From Trichocoleus sp. FACHB-46 (GTDB taxonomy: Bacteria; Cyanobacteriota; Cyanobacteriia; FACHB-46), in contig NZ_JACJOD010000030.1 of the NCBI RefSeq assembly GCF_014695385.1, forward strand, positions 248,001 through 312,000: a stretch of 64,000 bases of DNA, in the 5' to 3' direction. The first letter of the stretch is position 1. Every line of letters starts with the position of its first letter. Both the position numbers and the translations under genes were made by a program. Under the pieces are notes generated by a model. The model had not been told where the DNA came from, ran no database searches, and was given only the letters and a program-made list of their open reading frames with translations. Positions 1-8,721 of this stretch are shown in pieces.

Positions 1-847
1 ACAGCATGTGAACTAGGTCAATATTTTTGACTTCGTTATTGCCGCCAATATTATAAGTTTCTCCTGGCTGCCCTTGGTGGATCACGGTGTCTAAGGCGCG
101 GCAATGGTCTTCCACGTAAAGCCAGTCACGCACGTTTTGACCATCACCATACACAGGTAACGACTTGCTCAGCAAAATGTTGATACACATCAAAGGAATC
201 AACTTTTCTGGGAAGTGGTAAGGACCGTAATTGTTGGAGCAGTTAGTAATGAGGGTGGGCAGGTTGTAAGTGTGGTAGTAAGCGCGGGCGAAATGATCAC
301 TACCTGCTTTGGAGGCTGAGTAGGGGCTGTTCGGAGCGTAGGGAGTGGTTTCGCTAAAGGCTGGATCGTCAGAACCTAAGCTGCCATAAACTTCGTCGGT
401 AGAGACGTGCAAGAAGCGATAGTGACTCGGTTTTTGATGGGCTTCCCAATGGTGACGAAACGCCTCTAGAAGCGTGAAAGTGCCGACAACATTGGTGCGT
501 ACGAAAGCACCAGGCGATAGAATCGAGCGATCGACATGGGATTCGGCAGCGAGGTGAGCGATCGCATCAACTTTTTCTTGCTTCAGTAAGGCATCTAGCA
601 ACAAGCGATCGCAGATGTCTCCTTGAACAAAGCGAAAATTAGGCCGCTCCTCTAAACTTTCCAGGTTCCGCAGATTGCCAGCATAGGTCAGCGCATCCAG
701 CACAATCACGCGATCTTCTGGATAGCGATCGCACCAGTAATGGACAAAATTGGAGCCAATAAACCCAGCTCCTCCCGTGATGATGATGCGGCGGGGATGA
801 CGGCGCTGAGATTTTTGGTCTGCTGTGCCTTTGCCTGTCTCTGTCAT
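1..847 (-). CDS. rfbB: dTDP-glucose 4,6-dehydratase, 3' end cut by window edge
   Basis: NAD-dependent short-chain dehydrogenase that converts dTDP-glucose to dTDP-4-keto-6-deoxyglucose, an early step of dTDP-rhamnose and other deoxysugar synthesis in the cytoplasm. About 282 codons are visible from an ATG at 847. Near the N-terminus is the Rossmann motif GGAGFIG, followed by the family's [17 protein letters not shown] and [10 protein letters not shown] (catalytic Tyr and Lys) and then [17 protein letters not shown]. The gene runs off the left edge, so the last 60-80 residues are missing. It lies 23 nt downstream of a RfaE-type sugar kinase on the same strand, so the two are probably one surface-polysaccharide transcription unit. 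RmlB is the usual synonym. Recognition of the family is secure. Confidence 0.95.
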   Translation of the reverse strand, partial: MTETGKGTADQKSQRRHPRRIIITGGAGFIGSNFVHYWCDRYPEDRVIVLDALTYAGNLRNLESLEERPNFRFVQGDICDRLLLDALLKQEKVDAIAHLAAESHVDRSILSPGAFVRTNVVGTFTLLEAFRHHWEAHQKPSHYRFLHVSTDEVYGSLGSDDPAFSETTPYAPNSPYSASKAGSDHFARAYYHTYNLPTLITNCSNNYGPYHFPEKLIPLMCINILLSKSLPVYGDGQNVRDWLYVEDHCRALDTVIHQGQPGETYNIGGNNEVKNIDLVHML

Positions 848-870
848 GTCGCTTGTTGTCTCCAGGTTAC

Positions 871-1893
871 TTAGTTCAGTAAATTTTGTAAGGCTAGTTT
901 AATTTCAGAGGTAGTGGTTGTAGCAGTTCCAAACTGCCGCACCACAATGCTGGCTGCTAAGTTACCTAGAACAGCGGCTTCCCATACCGATGCTCCTGCA
1001 GTTAACCCCAGAGTTAAAGCTGCTACGACAGTATCGCCTGCCCCAGTGACATCAAATACGTCAGTGCGGTTAAAGGCAGGAATATGAAATTCCCCCCCTG
1101 ATTGCTCAAACAGGGTCATACCTGCTTCCCCACGGGTGATCAAAATATTTTGGGCCTCAGTTAAGTCTAAAAGATCACGTCCCGCTCGACTCAAATCCTG
1201 AGGAGTCGCGATCGCATAACCAACCGCTTGCTCCGCCTCTGGCAGGTTGGGCGTAAACAACAGGGCACCTCGATAGCGGTTCAGTTCTTTCTGAGTGTCC
1301 ACAATCGTGCAAGGATGCTGCAAAGCTGCGGCAGTTACCAATTGGGTGAGAGTGCCATCCCCGTAATCTGAACAAACAACTGCATCTACGGTGTCTTGAT
1401 GTTGCTGAATATACTGCGCTAATTGGAGCTGCAACTCTAGGTCTGGTGGCTCATCCGATTTGCGATCGACCCGCACAATCTGCTGCGTTACTGACTGACG
1501 AGCATGCCCAGAAATGCGAGTTTTAGTCACAGTGGGACGCTGGGCATCGACTAAGACTCCTTGAGTATCAATCCCAGCACTGGCGAAAATCTCGCGAATC
1601 ACCTGTCCTTGCTCATCCTTGCCAATCAGCCCTACCGCTTTGACCTGGGCTCCCAACTGAGCAAAGTTATAGACCGCGTTCGCGCCGCCTCCCGGAACTT
1701 GCCTGGTATTTTCATGCCGAATAATCAGCACCGGAGCTTCGCGAGAAATCCGCTCTACTTGACCTGTGAGAAATTCGTCTAGGGTTAAATCTCCCACCAC
1801 AAGAACCTTCGCCTGACTAAACTGCTCCAAGTAGTGAAACAGTTGGTCAGCCGCAGCGGTTAATTGCTTTGTAAACGAACGGTCTAAAGCCAT
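871..1893 (-). CDS. PfkB-family sugar kinase, RfaE domain I type (heptose-7-phosphate kinase-like)
   Basis: 340-residue cytoplasmic carbohydrate kinase of the ribokinase/PfkB fold. It resembles the N-terminal kinase half of HldE/RfaE, which phosphorylates D-glycero-D-manno-heptose 7-phosphate at C1. Visible motifs are [10 protein letters not shown] near the N-terminus, the [10 protein letters not shown] sugar-binding stretch, [16 protein letters not shown] and the C-terminal anion-hole/catalytic-base motif [13 protein letters not shown]. No nucleotidyltransferase domain follows, so the ADP-transfer step, if used, must be encoded elsewhere. It is followed after 23 nt by rfbB on the same strand, which suggests a role in lipopolysaccharide or exopolysaccharide precursor supply. 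The heptose specificity is inferred; another sugar kinase of the same fold is possible. Confidence 0.85.
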   Translation of the reverse strand: MALDRSFTKQLTAAADQLFHYLEQFSQAKVLVVGDLTLDEFLTGQVERISREAPVLIIRHENTRQVPGGGANAVYNFAQLGAQVKAVGLIGKDEQGQVIREIFASAGIDTQGVLVDAQRPTVTKTRISGHARQSVTQQIVRVDRKSDEPPDLELQLQLAQYIQQHQDTVDAVVCSDYGDGTLTQLVTAAALQHPCTIVDTQKELNRYRGALLFTPNLPEAEQAVGYAIATPQDLSRAGRDLLDLTEAQNILITRGEAGMTLFEQSGGEFHIPAFNRTDVFDVTGAGDTVVAALTLGLTAGASVWEAAVLGNLAASIVVRQFGTATTTTSEIKLALQNLLN

Positions 1894-1962
1894 ATCTGCT
1901 GAAGCAGCCTAAGCTACCTGGAACAAACTTACAAAATTTGTTACACAAGTTCAAACAAAAAC

Positions 1963-3168
1963 TTAGCTAGGGGGTGCTTCCTCTGAAGGGATATCAGCAC
2001 AAGTATCACTGCTGTAGTTAAACGGTAGGCTGACTAAATACGGCTGAGACTCACCTGTTCCCTCAAACTCGTAGGCTCTGACTGCTTCTTCGGCCTTTTG
2101 GTTGAGCAGTCGGTAGCCAGCACTTTGAATCCGAGCAAGTTCACCCACAATTTTGCCATCAGCATCGACGACAACGCCAAACGTCGCTTGTCCGTTTAGC
2201 TTCCGGGAACAGGCTGCTGTCGGGTAGCTCGGTTTTAACTCTAAACGCTTAAAGTCCTTCCCTGTTGATTGTGAGGTTTCCTCAGTCCAATCCGATAAAG
2301 TACCGGAGGCTTCCTCGTTGCTGGTACCTGTTGCGTCGTAAGCATAAAGTTCTTGCTGGCGTTGTTGGGCTTCACGCAGTCTCGCGATCGCCTCAGCAGG
2401 AATTTTATCTGGTCGGGGGCCAGGGGCAGGGGGAGGTGTGTTTGGGGCAGCAGCCTGCTCCGTCTCTGGAGGCGGAGCCTGAGTCGTAGCTGGAGGAGTG
2501 GTTTGTTCTGGTGAGTTGCTAGGAGGTTGGGACTGTGGAGTTACTAGCTCAGAGGGGCTAAGGTCTGTGGGTGGGAAATTGATTGTCTCGGGAGCGCTGG
2601 CTTCTAGCTGTGGCAGTTGAGGTAGATTTTGGGATTGTAAGGCCTGAGAATTCTGCTGAATCGCATCTAGACCCGGTTGATCTTGAAAGGCGATCGTAGG
2701 TCTGGAAGATTGAGCGGGTTCCGAGATTCTGGGAGCTGGCGTATCGGGAATGGGAATTTGAGTCGTGGGAAGCCCTAAAGGAGCGGGTAGGGGCACGGAC
2801 GGGGAAAAAGAAAAGCCTGAAGGGGGCGGTGCGAAGAGGGGAAGATTATACGGGGACGAACTAGAGCTAGGCAGTGAGTTAGACGACTGTAGGGACGGCA
2901 GGGATGGAAATAGGTTTGTGGTCTTGGGCAGAGGAGGCAAGGAAAGTTGGGGGGTAGCAAAGCTGGGTAAACGGCCTTGTTCTGCTGGCGTCAGCTCCAC
3001 CAGTTTTACAGGTCTTTGCGCCTCAGATTCGGTGGTTTTTGAGGATAGAGGTAAAACAGGTAGAACAACCCAGAGCAGCCCGTGAACCCCGACGGAGGCA
3101 ATAGCTGCAATCCCGCTGGGTTGGCGCAATACTTCGGGCAGAGATTTAATCAAGGACCAGTAAGACAT
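1963..3168 (-). CDS. TonB-like protein with proline-rich periplasmic linker
   Basis: 401 residues. A single N-terminal transmembrane segment (about residues 18-42) is followed by a long Pro/Ser/Gln-rich low-complexity linker (about 50-260). A C-terminal domain of about 90 residues has the TonB-type pattern of a conserved Tyr-Pro (LKPSYPTAA), GQATFGVVVDADGKI and a final alpha/beta element. TonB proteins transmit energy from an inner-membrane ExbB/ExbD motor to outer-membrane transporters; cyanobacteria use such systems for siderophores and other large substrates. No exbB, exbD or receptor gene lies nearby, so the partner is unknown. It could instead be a TonB-fold protein with another periplasmic task. 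A TonB_C-type domain is fairly sure; the transport role is inferred. Confidence 0.75.
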   Translation of the reverse strand: MSYWSLIKSLPEVLRQPSGIAAIASVGVHGLLWVVLPVLPLSSKTTESEAQRPVKLVELTPAEQGRLPSFATPQLSLPPLPKTTNLFPSLPSLQSSNSLPSSSSSPYNLPLFAPPPSGFSFSPSVPLPAPLGLPTTQIPIPDTPAPRISEPAQSSRPTIAFQDQPGLDAIQQNSQALQSQNLPQLPQLEASAPETINFPPTDLSPSELVTPQSQPPSNSPEQTTPPATTQAPPPETEQAAAPNTPPPAPGPRPDKIPAEAIARLREAQQRQQELYAYDATGTSNEEASGTLSDWTEETSQSTGKDFKRLELKPSYPTAACSRKLNGQATFGVVVDADGKIVGELARIQSAGYRLLNQKAEEAVRAYEFEGTGESQPYLVSLPFNYSSDTCADIPSEEAPPS

Positions 3169-3387
3169 AACCGTGACAATCCGCTCCGCTCAAGCATCAA
3201 CAACCGACATCTCGTTTGGTACTAAAAAAGCACGCACTCAAATCTTAGCCTCAGGACCTTAAACTTTAACTGGCTCATAATTGTAAGGATGAGCGGCTTA
3301 AAACTGCACGTAATTCTACGATGGACCCACGATGGGCTGTATGGGAAGACATTATAGTGGCGCTAAAAGTTGCCTATACTACCTGAA

Positions 3388-4194
3388 TTAGCTACCAACA
3401 AGACTAGGAGCTGTAACTTGCACAATTAGCAGTGAGAAGTAGGACAGTTGGAGGTTAGGGCGATCGCTCAGATTGGCATAAATTACCTGCTCTGGCAAGG
3501 TGGCTCGCTCAACCACATAACTACGATTTAAAAGTTGCTGCTGCTGCAAAATGGCCCATACCTGTTCGTACACAGAACTAACTTTCATCAAAACCACCAC
3601 ATCTGCCCATTGCAGCGCGGTTTCTAATTCTGATACATGGTACAGCGCTGGTAGCACCACGAGCCGCTGCGCTTGCATCGTCAAAGGAATACCTAAAGTC
3701 GCCGCCGCAGCTAAGGGAGAGCAAATCCCTGGGATGGTCTGTACCTTAGCTTCTGGGTGGAGGTGTTGCAAACTTTGAGCTAAATATGTGAAAGTGCTGA
3801 AAAAGCTGACATCCCCCTCAGAAACAAAGGCTACATCCTGGCCTTGCTGTAAATAGGGCCAAACCGACTTGGCGGCTTGCTGCCATGCTTGTGTCAGCGT
3901 GTCTGTATCTTGAACATAAGGAAAATTTAGGGCTAGGCGCACTTGATGGGGCTGTAACCACTCAGCCACAATCTGCTCAGCCATGCCGAGTTTGCCTTTT
4001 ACTCCTGCTGGAAAAGCAACGACTGATGCTTGCTTTAGTAGGCGTAGCCCTTTGAGCGTGAGAAGTTCTGGATCGCCTGTACCCGCGCCAATGCCATACA
4101 AGGTTCCGATTTCGGCGATCGCAGGTTCAGTTGAGTTTGCGAATGCAGCAGTCACCAATTCATCCTTTGCAATAGTCTCTTCTGAGTCTGACAT
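3388..4194 (-). CDS. cobI: precorrin-2 C20-methyltransferase
   Basis: 268-residue SAM-dependent tetrapyrrole methylase (CobI/CbiL type) that methylates C20 of precorrin-2 or its cobalt form in the corrin branch of cobalamin synthesis. The family motif GIGAGTGDPELLTLKG follows a leader of about 30 residues. VAFVSEGDVSFFSTFTYL and QTIPGICSPLAAAATLGIPL are further hallmark blocks. The leader is slightly long, so a later start is possible. No other cobalamin gene is adjacent. The cofactor product is needed by the class II ribonucleotide reductase also found in this window. The gene diverges from the cytochrome b6-like gene. Confidence 0.92.
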   Translation of the reverse strand: MSDSEETIAKDELVTAAFANSTEPAIAEIGTLYGIGAGTGDPELLTLKGLRLLKQASVVAFPAGVKGKLGMAEQIVAEWLQPHQVRLALNFPYVQDTDTLTQAWQQAAKSVWPYLQQGQDVAFVSEGDVSFFSTFTYLAQSLQHLHPEAKVQTIPGICSPLAAAATLGIPLTMQAQRLVVLPALYHVSELETALQWADVVVLMKVSSVYEQVWAILQQQQLLNRSYVVERATLPEQVIYANLSDRPNLQLSYFSLLIVQVTAPSLVGS

Positions 4195-4317
4195 ATTCGC
4201 TGCTCGTTACTTACGCTTAGTCGATGACGAGCTAGGTTGAACGTTGGCGATAAGTCCTGAGATCTAAATAATTTTTCAGTTCTGCGACCTGCGATAGAGT
4301 GGCTGATTCTGGCATCC

Positions 4318-4341
4318 TTTGTTAATTTAAGAGTTAACAAA
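4318..4341. promoter_or_regulatory. 8-bp inverted repeat upstream of the cytochrome b6-like gene
   Basis: TTTGTTAA (4318-4325) and TTAACAAA (4334-4341) are perfect inverted arms around an 8-nt spacer. The element ends 18 nt before the ATG at 4360. The symmetry and place fit an operator or a leader hairpin, but no factor can be named. Confidence 0.35.
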
Positions 4342-4359
4342 ACTACACATTAACGAGCC

Positions 4360-4986
4360 ATGAAAAACGTGCAGTACGCGGTAGTTTGGCGGCGACTCGC
4401 TACGGTTTTGGCTGTAGCTGTTTTGACTTTGAGTCTCATAGCAGCGATCACAGGAATTTTGCTCGCGTTCTATTACGAACCTACGGCAGGCGGTGCTTAT
4501 GAGTCCTTGCGACTGATTAACACTGAAGTCACGAATGGTTGGTTGATTCAAAATCTGCACAGCGTGGCTGGCAATGGCCTCATTGTTATTTCTCTCATCC
4601 AAATTGTGGTGATGTTTCTCGGAGAGCGTTTTCGTTCCAGTTGGTTAACAGCTTGGATTAGCGGTATTTTGCTGACTTTGACGGCGATCGCCTTAGGTTG
4701 GACGGCTATGATCTTGAGCTGGAGCCAACTTGGTTATTGGCGCTTCAAGATTGAATTAGAAACCATCCAAGCCATCCCCTTGATTGGACCTGCCTTACGC
4801 GAAATTTTGACAGGTGGTTCAGTCAGCACAGTTACGGTGGAGCATCTTTACACTTTGCACAGCTACTTGCTGGCTATTGGAGCCGTTTTGCTCGCGGTCA
4901 TTCACCTAGTCAGCTTGTTGTTTCAAGAAAAAGAAGCTAAGCAGGCTGATGTTGGAAGTACCAATCTAGATGCGGAATTGTCCTAA
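4360..4986 (+). CDS. cytochrome b6-like membrane protein with an incomplete heme-ligand set
   Basis: 208 residues with about four transmembrane helices, collinear with cytochrome b6 of the b6f complex. GILLAFYYEP, GWLIQNLH, LSWSQLGYW and TLHSYLL match b6 blocks. Three of the four expected axial histidines are present: His66, and the two of helix D spaced 15 apart (HSYLL...VIH). The position 14 residues after His66, where b6 has the second ligand of that helix, is Gln. The residue equivalent to the b6 Cys that holds heme c is Leu. This is therefore not the main PetB. It is a paralogue likely to bind one b heme normally and a second weakly or not at all. No petC, petA or petD neighbour is present. 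Function unknown. Confidence 0.8.
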   Translation: MKNVQYAVVWRRLATVLAVAVLTLSLIAAITGILLAFYYEPTAGGAYESLRLINTEVTNGWLIQNLHSVAGNGLIVISLIQIVVMFLGERFRSSWLTAWISGILLTLTAIALGWTAMILSWSQLGYWRFKIELETIQAIPLIGPALREILTGGSVSTVTVEHLYTLHSYLLAIGAVLLAVIHLVSLLFQEKEAKQADVGSTNLDAELS

Positions 4987-5015
4987 AAGTTAAACATCTC
5001 ACCTACCTCTCTCAA

Positions 5016-6983
5016 TCAACTTGAGATAGGAGGTGGTACAACTTCTGTCTCCCTAGGCGTTACTTGGGCTTCTACGAAGACAGGAGCTTCTAAGGCAGGT
5101 TCGGGAGTTGGAATTTCTTCTACTGCGGCTAATTTCTCCAAGGTGAGGCGAGGCTGGGTGGTGCCAGATAGCAACTTTAGTAGGGTAGGCCGAGGGTCAT
5201 GTAATAGATAAATAATGCGATCGCCCGCTTCCCACTCTTCCTGGGCAGGCATAATTTGCAAATGGTCATCGCGCTCTAGGAGTATTGGAATCAGCTCACC
5301 GGAGCGAATCAAAGCTTGCAGATGAGCCTGCTGAAAAGCAAAACCCTCATCCCGTAGCATCGTCTCGCCCAGCTTGACTGCACCGCTGCTCAAATAGTCG
5401 TTCCAAGCTTTGATGGGGAGCTCTGGAACAAAAGCTTGATGCACTTTATGGCTCTTATTAACAGCACTCGCTTGAGGATCGCGTGGGAAAACAGCTAGAA
5501 CCCGAGGCGGATGAAATTCTTCGGCGGCTCGTTGTGCGAGCACCACATTCACTTCACCGTTGTTGGTCATAGCCAGAAAGGTGCCAACTGAGCCTAGTCC
5601 CGCTTCTTCTAGCACTCCAGCATCTAGACCACTGCTAACAAAAACCCGCACATTCTCCTCTGCTGCTAAACGACAGGCTTCAGCATCTGTGTCAATCAAG
5701 ACTACAGCTTCACCGCGTTCATCAAATAAGCGCGCCAGAAGACGACTGAGAGGACTACAGCCAATAATGACCGCACCTGTCGCTTGAGTGGAGGTAATGC
5801 CTAACCAACGAGCGACCCAACCCGCAGACAGACCTTGGACAAAGACGGTCATGAGGATTGTCAAAAAAACTAAGGCCTTAATCGCATCTCCCCCGTTAAT
5901 CCCGCGTTCGGTCAGCAAAATAGAAAACAAGGAAGCAACCGAAGCGGACACAATACCTCTAGGAGCCACCCAACACAAAAATAGCTTTTGTCGCCAGTTC
6001 AGGTTGCTGCTCCAAGAGGTACAGAGCCAAATATTGAGGGGGCGGACGATGAACATCAAGACTAAGACTGTGAGTACCCCACCTGGGCCTAAAGCGAAAA
6101 TACTAGCGATCGAAAGATCCGCTGAGAGCAGAATAAATAAAACCGAAACTGCCAACGTGGTCAGCTGTCCTTTGAAGCGTCGGATCAAGCGCTCTTCCGG
6201 CAGTGAGGATGCTCGCAACATCATTCCAGCCGCCACCGTTGCCATCAAGCCTGACTCACTTCGGAGCATTTGAGCCAAGCCAAACAAGCCCCAGAGCCCC
6301 GCTAAAACGGTTAAGTTTTTGAGATCATCTGATAAGAAGCGGGCTCGTTTAATCACAAAGCCTAGTGAAAGACCCCCCACCAAACCGATACCACCGCCAA
6401 TGCCCAGTCGGAGCATTAAGCCACTGAACACCAGAACTGGGTCGGCATCACCGTTGAGAATGATGTTGAGCACTACCACAGCCAAAATGGCTCCCACCGG
6501 ATCGATCAGGACGCCTTCGCCTTCCAGCAAGGCTGCCACCTGACGATCAACCTGTACTTGCTTCAGCAGGGGGCTAATGACAGTGGGTCCAGTAACGACC
6601 ACGAGGGAGGCGTAAAGAAACGCGATCGGCCAAGGAAATTCACTCAGCCAATAAGCCGCAATGCCACCACCGACTAAGGTAATCAGAGTGCCGATTGTCA
6701 CTAAGTTGCGGAGGCTCCCGGAAACCCGACCCAGCTCTCCGAGTTCTAGATTGAGCCCCCCTTCAAATAAAATCAGCGCTACGAAGAGGGAGACAATCAC
6801 TTCTAACCCAGTGCCGAGCAAATTTGGGTGCAAGATATCTAAACCATCAGAGCCCAGCAGAATGCCAAAAAGGAGCAAGAAAACGATGCTCGGCACTTTG
6901 CAAAATTCGGCAATCACCTGAGCACTGATGCCTGCGATGACTGTAATGATCATCAGCAGTGTAATTTCAAAGGATGCTTCCAT
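5016..6983 (-). CDS. CPA1-family cation:proton antiporter with TrkA-N domain
   Basis: 655 residues. The first about 400 form 12 or so transmembrane helices typical of NhaP-type Na+(K+)/H+ exchangers, with the inner-membrane motifs FEGGLNLEL and EGEGVLIDPVGAI that carry the ion-binding acidic residues, and VAPRGIVSASVASL. A cytoplasmic TrkA-N-type Rossmann domain follows (about 400-530; the start VIIGCSPLSRLLA is a degenerate GxGxxG), then a TrkA-C-like end. The tail suggests gating by a nucleotide. It is larger than bare NhaP because of this regulatory tail, a layout common in cyanobacteria. It stands alone between convergent and same-strand neighbours. The transported cation is not deducible from sequence. 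Confidence 0.9.
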   Translation of the reverse strand: MEASFEITLLMIITVIAGISAQVIAEFCKVPSIVFLLLFGILLGSDGLDILHPNLLGTGLEVIVSLFVALILFEGGLNLELGELGRVSGSLRNLVTIGTLITLVGGGIAAYWLSEFPWPIAFLYASLVVVTGPTVISPLLKQVQVDRQVAALLEGEGVLIDPVGAILAVVVLNIILNGDADPVLVFSGLMLRLGIGGGIGLVGGLSLGFVIKRARFLSDDLKNLTVLAGLWGLFGLAQMLRSESGLMATVAAGMMLRASSLPEERLIRRFKGQLTTLAVSVLFILLSADLSIASIFALGPGGVLTVLVLMFIVRPLNIWLCTSWSSNLNWRQKLFLCWVAPRGIVSASVASLFSILLTERGINGGDAIKALVFLTILMTVFVQGLSAGWVARWLGITSTQATGAVIIGCSPLSRLLARLFDERGEAVVLIDTDAEACRLAAEENVRVFVSSGLDAGVLEEAGLGSVGTFLAMTNNGEVNVVLAQRAAEEFHPPRVLAVFPRDPQASAVNKSHKVHQAFVPELPIKAWNDYLSSGAVKLGETMLRDEGFAFQQAHLQALIRSGELIPILLERDDHLQIMPAQEEWEAGDRIIYLLHDPRPTLLKLLSGTTQPRLTLEKLAAVEEIPTPEPALEAPVFVEAQVTPRETEVVPPPISS

Positions 6984-7152
6984 AGACGCTACTGTTGCAG
7001 GCTTTGGGTCTCTGTCTAGACGCCTTACTGATTTAAGGGCAGTGTCTTATAGCAATGGCAATGTAGAGATGGGTAGCTCGTTTGCCTATCTTTGAAAGTG
7101 AGACGCTTCTATAGACAGGGTACAACCTCAACAGCAGTAGGTAGAAATAGGG

Positions 7153-8340
7153 TTACTGCTTCAGTAATAGATAGTAGAGTTGACCCGTTGAATTTGTCAG
7201 GCCCGCGCGATCGCCTGCCTTCACCCCTGTACCCATGAAAATATCAACTCGTCCTGGGCCTTTAATGGCGCTTCCCGTATCTTGATCCAAGACGTAGCGG
7301 CTCACGGGGCGTTGTTCTAATTTGCCAGCCACACTTGGCTGGGGCAGCGGGGTGTCAATCAAAGCTAGAGCACCGGGTGGCATGAGAGATTTGTCGGTTG
7401 CGATCGATCGCTCAGCCGTTACGGGCACGCCTAAACTACCAGTTGCCGCTGCACCATAGGTTTCTCGAAAGAACACGAAACTGCGGTTGCGTGGCAAATA
7501 AACGTCGAGGTCTTCAGGATGCTGATGAAAGTATTCCAGCAAATTAGGCAGTGTTAGGTCTTCCAGACGCATCTTGCCATCTTTGACTAACTCGCGGCCA
7601 ACTCCGGTGTAAGGATGATTGGTCTTGCCCGCAAAGCCAACGGTCATTGTGCTGCCGTCCGTCATTTGCAGGCGAGCCGAACCTTGCACTTGAATCAGAA
7701 ATGCTTCTAGGCGATCGCGTAACCAAACCAACTCCAGATTCTTCAGCGGCCCCTTGGCAAATTGCAGCCCATCCTTTCCTTCCAATCGAGCCCTGGTTGG
7801 CTGAGGTTTAGACCACTCAGCTAAACCGGGCGGCACCCGAAATAGAGGATAGCGATATTCAGCCGTACGGACGCGGCTAGCAGTATAAGTAGGCTCAAAG
7901 TAACCTGTATAGGCAACAGTGCCTTGGTTGTCTTTGCCCACGGCTCGATACAAAACAAACTCCCGCTGCACCGCTGCCTTTAGCTCTGCCGCAGAACGCG
8001 ACTTTGTCACCAACTGGCGAAATCTAACCAAACTGCGACGCACGCGATCGCGGTTAATTCCGGGCACCGAATGCTTCTGATAATCTGCCGCTGCTTTAGG
8101 AGTTTGGAGATAGGCCAAACTATGGTCGATCGCCGCTAATAAAGCTGCCCGATCCCCCGGCTGGCCTGCTTGAGGCCAGATTTTGTCGTCAAGCCCGAGG
8201 GAGGTCGGTAGCGAAACAGATGAAGTAACAGGTTGCAGGGGTTGAACTGCAAAAATAGGCTGATGAGTTGCTGTGAGCGTAACTCCAAAACTGAGAGCAA
8301 CGACAGCAAGCCATCTTTGAGCCTTAGCAAAGCCAGACAT
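7153..8340 (-). CDS. mltA: membrane-bound lytic murein transglycosylase A
   Basis: 395 residues with an N-terminal signal peptide (hydrophobic about 8-30, ending near Ala-Val). It cleaves the beta-1,4 bond between MurNAc and GlcNAc of peptidoglycan, leaving 1,6-anhydro ends. The MltA domain shows GYFEPTYTAS, VWLRDRLEAFLIQVQGSARLQ and YTGVGREL. The C-terminal 3D domain has GSAIKGPGRVDIFMGTG with the catalytic Asp. No lipobox Cys is evident, so it is probably a soluble periplasmic form rather than a lipoprotein. The gene downstream on the same strand is the antiporter, about 170 nt away. Family assignment secure. Confidence 0.93.
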   Translation of the reverse strand: MSGFAKAQRWLAVVALSFGVTLTATHQPIFAVQPLQPVTSSVSLPTSLGLDDKIWPQAGQPGDRAALLAAIDHSLAYLQTPKAAADYQKHSVPGINRDRVRRSLVRFRQLVTKSRSAAELKAAVQREFVLYRAVGKDNQGTVAYTGYFEPTYTASRVRTAEYRYPLFRVPPGLAEWSKPQPTRARLEGKDGLQFAKGPLKNLELVWLRDRLEAFLIQVQGSARLQMTDGSTMTVGFAGKTNHPYTGVGRELVKDGKMRLEDLTLPNLLEYFHQHPEDLDVYLPRNRSFVFFRETYGAAATGSLGVPVTAERSIATDKSLMPPGALALIDTPLPQPSVAGKLEQRPVSRYVLDQDTGSAIKGPGRVDIFMGTGVKAGDRAGLTNSTGQLYYLLLKQ

Positions 8341-8374
8341 ACTTTAGGTTGAGTGGAATAAAGAATCTAACGAG

Positions 8375-8626
8375 CTAGTATCGCTCGACGCTAGAATTGA
8401 ACACCGGTTCCACTCGAATCGCTATAATCCGCGAGGGTCGGGCCACCATGTACTCGCCCTGAATGTTTTTGATCGGAACACTGATGAAGTCATCAGAAGA
8501 GGATTTGGGCACTAGCTCGCCGCTGTACCACTTTTGGAATTCTTGAATGGTAGGGAAACGGACTTCTTCCCGATGGCCTCCATCAAATAGGAGGTGAACA
8601 ATGAACTCATTCGGGGTTCTAGGCAT
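8375..8626 (-). CDS. conserved cyanobacterial protein, 83 aa
   Basis: Small soluble acidic/aromatic protein (FIVHLLFDGGHREEVRFPT ... EFQKWYSGEL ... VPIKNIQGEYMV). It looks like a compact alpha/beta domain and reads as a family I associate with cyanobacteria, but no function is known to me. No signal peptide or membrane segment is visible. It sits 34 nt upstream of mltA on the same strand, so they may be cotranscribed. Codon use is like the neighbours, and it has no overlap with other genes. Confidence 0.75.
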   Translation of the reverse strand: MPRTPNEFIVHLLFDGGHREEVRFPTIQEFQKWYSGELVPKSSSDDFISVPIKNIQGEYMVARPSRIIAIRVEPVFNSSVERY

Positions 8627-8721
8627 ACTGTCGAAACTATCCTGAATACACCGACATTATTATGGGCTCTGAATCGGCGAAAATCGACAATTCCTTGCGA
8701 AGACTTGTTAGAAAGCTAGAT

